Shown here: positions 6,001 to 6,409 of the stretch, piece by piece
How positions within the stretch are numbered: position 1 is the first letter of the stretch
Layout of the letters: each line of letters begins with the position of its first letter
Assembly: GCA_019347795.1 (NCBI GenBank)
Contig: JAHWKS010000352.1
Span: forward strand, 1-6,409
DNA from: Planctomycetota bacterium
Lineage (GTDB): Bacteria; Planctomycetota; Planctomycetia; Pirellulales; Pirellulaceae
Reading direction: 5' to 3'
Length of the DNA: 6,409 bases
Position numbers and translations under genes: made by a program
Notes under the pieces: generated by a model
The model's input: the letters and a program-made list of their open reading frames with translations, nothing else
The model's database searches: none
What the model was told of the DNA's origin: nothing

Positions 6001-6409
6001 GCTTTTCGACTTCCGCTCGACGAAGCATCGACAAGGCCAGGAACGGCAATCCGCCCGCCTGGGAAACCGAGTCGGCAAAGGCGGCGGTGTCGCTGACGCG
6101 CGTCATCGGCCCTTGCAAGATCGGGTAGCGCGTGCCGTGGCTCTCCGCCAGCGGCGCGTTCTCCGCCAGCGGCTTGAGCCCGCGTGCGGCGCCAAGATTA
6201 TGAGCCGTTTGCTTGCGGATCGCCTCGATCACGCCGCCGATGGTCACGTACCGATCGGCCAATGATTTGCCTAAAGCGGCATCCTGCCCTAACAGCACCG
6301 GCAGCCCCTCAGGACGCGAGAGCACTGCTGCGCGCACCACCGCGATCCAGCGGCGACGCCGCTGTTGAGCATTGTCGGATTCGTTAAAGATCCGCTCCTC
6401 TTCGGCTTG
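8..6409 (-). CDS. Multidomain PUFA-synthase-like type I polyketide/fatty acid synthase (NMO/ER-KS-AT-ACP-KR), 5' partial and 3' disrupted
   Basis: This giant cytosolic synthase probably builds a long-chain lipid by iterative malonyl condensation and reduction. Visible domains, numbered from the GTG at 6338-6340: PfaD-like flavin enoyl reductase (67-405), ketosynthase (430-885, Cys626/His761/His801), acyltransferase (1009-1310, Ser1111/His1217), Pro/Ala linkers, one acyl carrier protein (1632-1716, Ser1668), ketoreductase structural half (1765-1993) and the first ~95 residues of the catalytic half. The frame continues without a stop through all 23 codons upstream of the GTG to base 6409, so the true start lies outside the window; I see no convincing start with a ribosome binding site. 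It ends at TGA 8-10, inside the ketoreductase, after about 15 residues unlike that family. KS and ACP motifs resemble PfaA and HglE rather than actinobacterial modular PKSs. The family assignment is firm; the product is unknown. Confidence 0.9.
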   Translation of the reverse strand, partial: QAEEERIFNESDNAQQRRRRWIAVVRAAVLSRPEGLPVLLGQDAALGKSLADRYVTIGGVIEAIRKQTAHNLGAARGLKPLAENAPLAESHGTRYPILQGPMTRVSDTAAFADSVSQAGGLPFLALSMLRRAEVEKLLRETQEQLQDRSWGVGILGFLPPEIRKEQLAAVHDVKPPFALIAGGRPDQARELEEVGIPTYLHVPSPGLLKMFLKDGARRFVFEGRECGGHVGPRSSFLLWETMCGILLEHIGSGRGDDLHVAFAGGIHDALSASMVAALAAPLAEKGAKIGALMGTAYLFTHEAVAAGAIVPRFQQEAIKCDETVLLETAPGHAIRSVPTPYYDVFDAERRRLRAEGKSHEEIVKALEWMNIGRLRVASKGLDRIKADGVPRLAPISDDEQFNRGMYMIGQVASMHDRVVTMAELHEDVCGDGTRRLEQLPHELVEKAGDEKPCDIAIVGMACYYPGASSVGAYWRNILRKRYAVTEVPQTHWDWQLYYSPDTKLQDKFISKWGGFLDEIHFDPFRYGITPKTMEVIEPLQLYLLEAVRLAVEDAGYADRPFNRDKTAAILGIGGGGSPQAIAYGFRTCLPLLDQVPGVARSEELLEQVKPLLPTWTEDSFPGILMNVAAGRVANRFNFGGPNYAIDAACASSLTSVYNCIRELESGASDVAIAMGADTVQTPFSYMAFSKTHALSKQGRCRPFDAQADGIVLSEGISAVVMKRLADAERDGDRIYGVIRGMGCSSDGKDKGLTAPNAKGQLLALRRAYAKAGISPTRLELIEAHGTGTVAGDKTEAEALGGMMREAGALPDSCALGSVKSMIGHSKCAAGLAGLIKTTLALHKKTLPPTLVETPNTLVSFDNSPLYLNTEARPWVHGGDEPRLAGVSAFGFGGTNYHVVVEEYTGGYLEDDSPALDEWPAELCVWRRESRIELADALRSCQKALDAGAEPELRNLAASLWKDSSKHTPCAAPQDGEDGARSLPATLAIVASSLDDLREKLTVALNAVESEKTDLHDPRGIYFAENPASRGGKLAFLFPGQGSQYPNMLAAQAMNFAEVRQSLDRAAGVLAGKLEKPLGRFIYPASAFDKAGEKQAAANLARTDVAQPALGAASLGMFRLLEKLGLRPDFVAGHSYGEYAALAAAGSLSEADCIRLSHLRGDLIRKSGNAEAGLGGMVAIEADAASVEKLIAGIDGLTLANRNSPKQTVIAGADDVLEKALVRCKERSVRATKIPVSCAFHSPLVAPANEPLAAALSQAPFTAPRVPVFSNTTAEVYPESPGEIVSQLATHLVSPVRFQEEVEAMYAAGARVFVEVGPQSVLTGLVGQTLGDRPHLAAASDVKGRDGLVQLCHVLGQLLAHGAEANLERIFSGRNVTPFELSTLPKQTQQPVLPRSAWVVNSVRAKPLNAPEPLLLGQKIPADRLHEFPAKPVAKAAGESKPAAKPAPQNAAATTNQPQPSSPKPAPKPAAKPIPPPKPSTPPETTTAMHYVTSNGASNGVHKPQTAPAAPAAGEDDVTQVMLGYQHLMARFLDTQRAVMSAYLQGDAGAAPAPLAPPQSQAPIANSTSPQSAASNGAAAHYRNGRAAEAPAPKAAESGHPPAPAAKPQATAPTNRLNREAAPPAPQPEARVSAAETPVAKTPTKPAAEKTPAFDRDDISNQLLDLVSERTGYPHDMLDVDLDLEADLGIDSIKRVEILGNLAEILGMSAEPGGSSKIEFERLTSIRTIRGILDYLEEALGGEQSEQLAPAAKEEAPAEEPVVKQTPVEKKKHGTVAIQRGLLELIDAPLPGSGSTLIPSGVVLITDDGRGVATEIADRLADFGQECVFIRHRPGAVEGKDGVFYADLTDEAAVVEMATRIRKSVGLIGGLVHLLPLAEAPENETTPLARITGDVKRFYLLTREFEDDLRQAGRDGGAMLLAATGLGGGFGMTPESEFDLSLAGQGGIAGFVKTVGQEWPEVMLRVIDLDRDRPAEELADRVLGELNDRQGPREVGYLDGRRITWRAADGSAAADREPLAMLDTNSTLLVTGGARGITSAIAEKLARRFQCNVVLVGRSPAPEGEESSETANLESPAEIKAALIARIKREGGQPAPAAVQAEFSRIMRDREIRGALERIGTARDRGSDRRAGSR
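56..340 (-). other. Ketoreductase catalytic subdomain, truncated
   Basis: Residues ~2001-2095 begin the NADPH-binding Rossmann fold, with LLVTGGARGITSAIAEKLAR (2004-2023) containing the TGGxxGI cofactor motif, followed by VVLVGRS. The following stretch, with AEFSRIMRDREIRGALERI (2077-2095), is the familiar helical insert of PUFA-type ketoreductases. In relatives the fold goes on for over 130 more residues to the catalytic Ser, Tyr and Asn. None of these is present here. As written, the reductase could not work. Confidence 0.85.
362..1048 (-). other. Ketoreductase structural (non-catalytic) subdomain
   Basis: Residues ~1765-1993 resemble the degenerate Rossmann half that precedes the catalytic half in type I ketoreductases. 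SGVVLITDDGRGVATEIADR (1776-1795) is a strand-turn-helix unit without a proper dinucleotide-binding Gly motif. GGIAGFVKTVGQEWPEV (1922-1938) and LRVIDLD (1940-1946) are the usual end of this half, where related reductases have a similar GLVKTLAREWP-like sequence. It stabilises the catalytic half and binds no cofactor itself. A charged Glu/Lys-rich linker (1717-1760) precedes it. Confidence 0.75.
1098..1107. repeat. Ten-base T/A homopolymer inside the coding region
   Basis: Ten T on the plus strand (A10 in the mRNA sense) encode part of Glu-Lys-Lys-Lys (1745-1748) in the ACP-KR linker. In phase the codons are GAA AAA AAA AAG, so the A AAA AAG heptamer known from dnaX frameshifting is present in the same phase. 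A tract this long stands out in GC-rich DNA and is prone to sequencing error and polymerase slippage. The frame is intact on both sides as given, so the count of ten keeps the protein readable. Confidence 0.9.
1193..1447 (-). other. Acyl carrier protein (ACP) domain, single copy
   Basis: Residues ~1632-1716 form a four-helix carrier. LEADLGIDSIKRVEILGNL (1660-1678) holds the phosphopantetheine site at Ser1668 (codon 1337-1339, TCA). Asp before and Ile-Lys after that Ser are the PUFA/HglE-type version (LGIDSIK) of the usual LGxDS motif. The domain must be modified by a phosphopantetheinyl transferase encoded elsewhere. Only one copy is present, whereas marine Pfa synthases usually carry several ACPs in tandem. 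Confidence 0.94.
1451..1771 (-). other. Pro/Ala-rich low-complexity linker 2
   Basis: Residues ~1524-1630 are again mainly Ala, Pro, Ser, Gln and Lys, and lead directly into the carrier protein. Notable units are ASNGAAAHYRNGRAAEAPAP and several PAAKP/PAPQP runs. With linker 1 this gives nearly 200 flexible residues around one helix. No folded domain is seen. Confidence 0.85.
1772..1870 (-). other. Short predicted amphipathic helix between the two linkers
   Basis: Residues ~1491-1523 are a 33-residue island lacking Pro between two disordered linkers. Its core, VMLGYQHLMARFLDTQRAVM (1497-1516), has Met, Leu, Tyr, Phe and Val spaced as in an amphipathic helix with coiled-coil tendency. I know of similar isolated helices before the ACP in some PUFA-like synthases, but name no family. 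A dimerisation or docking role is inference. No catalytic residues are recognisable. Confidence 0.55.
1871..2137 (-). other. Pro/Ala/Lys-rich low-complexity linker 1
   Basis: Residues ~1402-1490 are dominated by Pro, Ala, Lys, Ser and Thr, with repeated KPA, PKP and PPKP units (for example PKPAPKPAAKPIPPPKPS). There is no sign of a folded domain. Such linkers give the carrier protein reach in PUFA-type synthases. An Ala-Ser-Asn-Gly motif at its C-terminal end recurs in linker 2. Confidence 0.85.
2411..3316 (-). other. Malonyl-type acyltransferase (AT) domain
   Basis: Residues ~1009-1310 load the extender unit onto the ACP. LAFLFPGQGSQYPNM (1010-1024) is the canonical AT opening with the oxyanion Gln. 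The nucleophile is Ser1111 in GHSYGE (codon 3008-3010). Arg1136 in SHLRGDLI is placed as the carboxylate-binding Arg. His1217 in CAFHSPL completes the dyad. AFH at that motif is the form associated with malonyl rather than methylmalonyl (YASH) specificity, so malonyl-CoA is the probable substrate. The domain ends with FVEVGPQSVLTGLV. Length and motif order are normal for the family. Confidence 0.92.
3317..3685 (-). other. KS-AT linker region
   Basis: Residues ~886-1008 join KS to AT. The segment holds an acidic start after the KS, a Trp/Arg patch (VWRRESRIEL) and a mixed alpha/beta stretch with LPATLAIVASSLDDLREKL (959-977). This fits the small folded linker subdomain found between KS and AT in type I synthases. 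A low-complexity insertion around 943-955 (TPCAAPQDGEDGA) interrupts it. No catalytic motif is seen. Confidence 0.6.
3686..5053 (-). other. Beta-ketoacyl synthase (KS) domain
   Basis: Residues ~430-885 carry out decarboxylative Claisen condensation. The domain starts with CDIAIVGMACYYPGA (430-444). The nucleophile is Cys626 in DAACASSL (codon 4463-4465). The two catalytic histidines are His761 in EAHGTGT and His801 in SVKSMIGH. The domain closes with GFGGTNYHVVVEE. The TEDSFPGILMNVAAGRVANR stretch (593-612) just before the active site is typical of PfaA/HglE-like ketosynthases. All catalytic residues are present, so I expect an active condensing enzyme rather than a chain-length-factor type. 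One small departure is Met798 in SVKSMIGH, where Asn is usual. Confidence 0.93.
5126..6142 (-). other. Nitronate monooxygenase / PfaD-type FMN enoyl reductase domain
   Basis: Residues ~67-405 form a TIM-barrel flavoprotein domain of the 2-nitropropane dioxygenase superfamily. It opens with YPILQGPMTRVSD (72-84), the typical first strand and FMN-contacting turn. ECGGHVG (202-208) carries the conserved family His at 206. AFAGGIHDALSASMVAAL (238-255) and GALMGTAYLFTHEAV (267-281) match the FMN phosphate-binding loops. The extension that follows, with GMYMIGQVASMHDRV (381-395), resembles PfaD more than stand-alone nitronate monooxygenases. In PUFA synthases PfaD is the enoyl reductase and is usually a separate protein. 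Here it is fused ahead of the ketosynthase, so it likely reduces ACP-bound enoyl intermediates in cis. True nitronate oxidation is less likely in this context. Confidence 0.85.
6143..6409 (-). other. N-terminal segment before the enoyl reductase; possible tail of an upstream second NMO-like domain
   Basis: About 89 residues in frame with the synthase and open to the window edge. The first in-window part is charged, with Glu-Glu-Glu and a four-Arg run. It is followed by a stretch with GLPVLLGQDAALGKSLADRY and then TIGGVIEAI. The pattern of a hydrophobic strand, a GQDA turn and a GGV helix start just before a fresh NMO domain looks like the closing beta/alpha unit of a TIM-barrel-like domain. 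I infer that another NMO-like half-domain lies upstream. This is from pattern memory only; an undomained leader is the alternative. Confidence 0.4.

Noticed and set aside
5126..6142. A stand-alone catabolic nitronate monooxygenase gene
   Set aside because: There is no stop or start between this domain and the ketosynthase, and its C-terminal extension resembles PfaD. It is a domain of the synthase.
6338..6340. GTG as the start codon of the synthase
   Set aside because: The frame continues open to the edge and the sequence before it looks like protein coding. No purine-rich ribosome binding site is evident just upstream. The gene is better treated as 5' partial.

Overview
The window is almost entirely one very large reading frame on the minus strand. 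It encodes a modular iterative fatty acid/polyketide synthase of the PUFA-synthase (Pfa) / heterocyst-glycolipid (HglE) kind. The DNA is GC-rich, with strong third-position G/C bias and Ala/Pro/Lys-rich interdomain linkers. With the domain order, this suggests a high-GC environmental bacterium. A planctomycete-like origin is my best guess, from general resemblance to synthases of that group, but I could not test it by search. All residue numbers below count from the GTG at 6338-6340. That GTG is a convenience only, because the frame stays open to the window edge.

Layout in the direction of translation, from high to low coordinates. (1) 6143-6409: N-terminal segment, 5' truncated, resembling the tail of another (beta/alpha)8-type domain. 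(2) About 5126-6142: nitronate monooxygenase/PfaD-like FMN enoyl reductase. (3) About 3686-5053: ketosynthase with a complete Cys-His-His triad. (4) About 2411-3316: acyltransferase with a GHSYGE nucleophile motif and malonyl-type CAFH motif. (5) About 1451-2137: two Pro/Ala-rich linkers flanking a short predicted helix. (6) About 1193-1447: a single acyl carrier protein with the DSIK phosphopantetheine site. (7) About 362-1048: ketoreductase structural half. (8) About 56-340: start of the ketoreductase catalytic Rossmann fold.

The protein breaks off inside the ketoreductase. KR-like sequence stops near position 56, followed by about 15 unrelated residues and a TGA at 8-10. In another minus-strand frame the last 51 bases read like a class III aminotransferase core (EIAGVIVEPVLGEGG). 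So both ends of the gene are anomalous: the 5' end is cut by the window edge, and the 3' end is joined to what looks like a different gene. The join is either a contig chimera or a real rearrangement.

As a working enzyme, AT would load malonyl units on the ACP, KS would condense them, KR would reduce the beta-keto group, and the PfaD-like domain would reduce the enoyl intermediate. No dehydratase or release domain lies in the window; these would have to be encoded elsewhere. I see no promoter, terminator, RNA gene, CRISPR array, insertion sequence or intergenic stretch.
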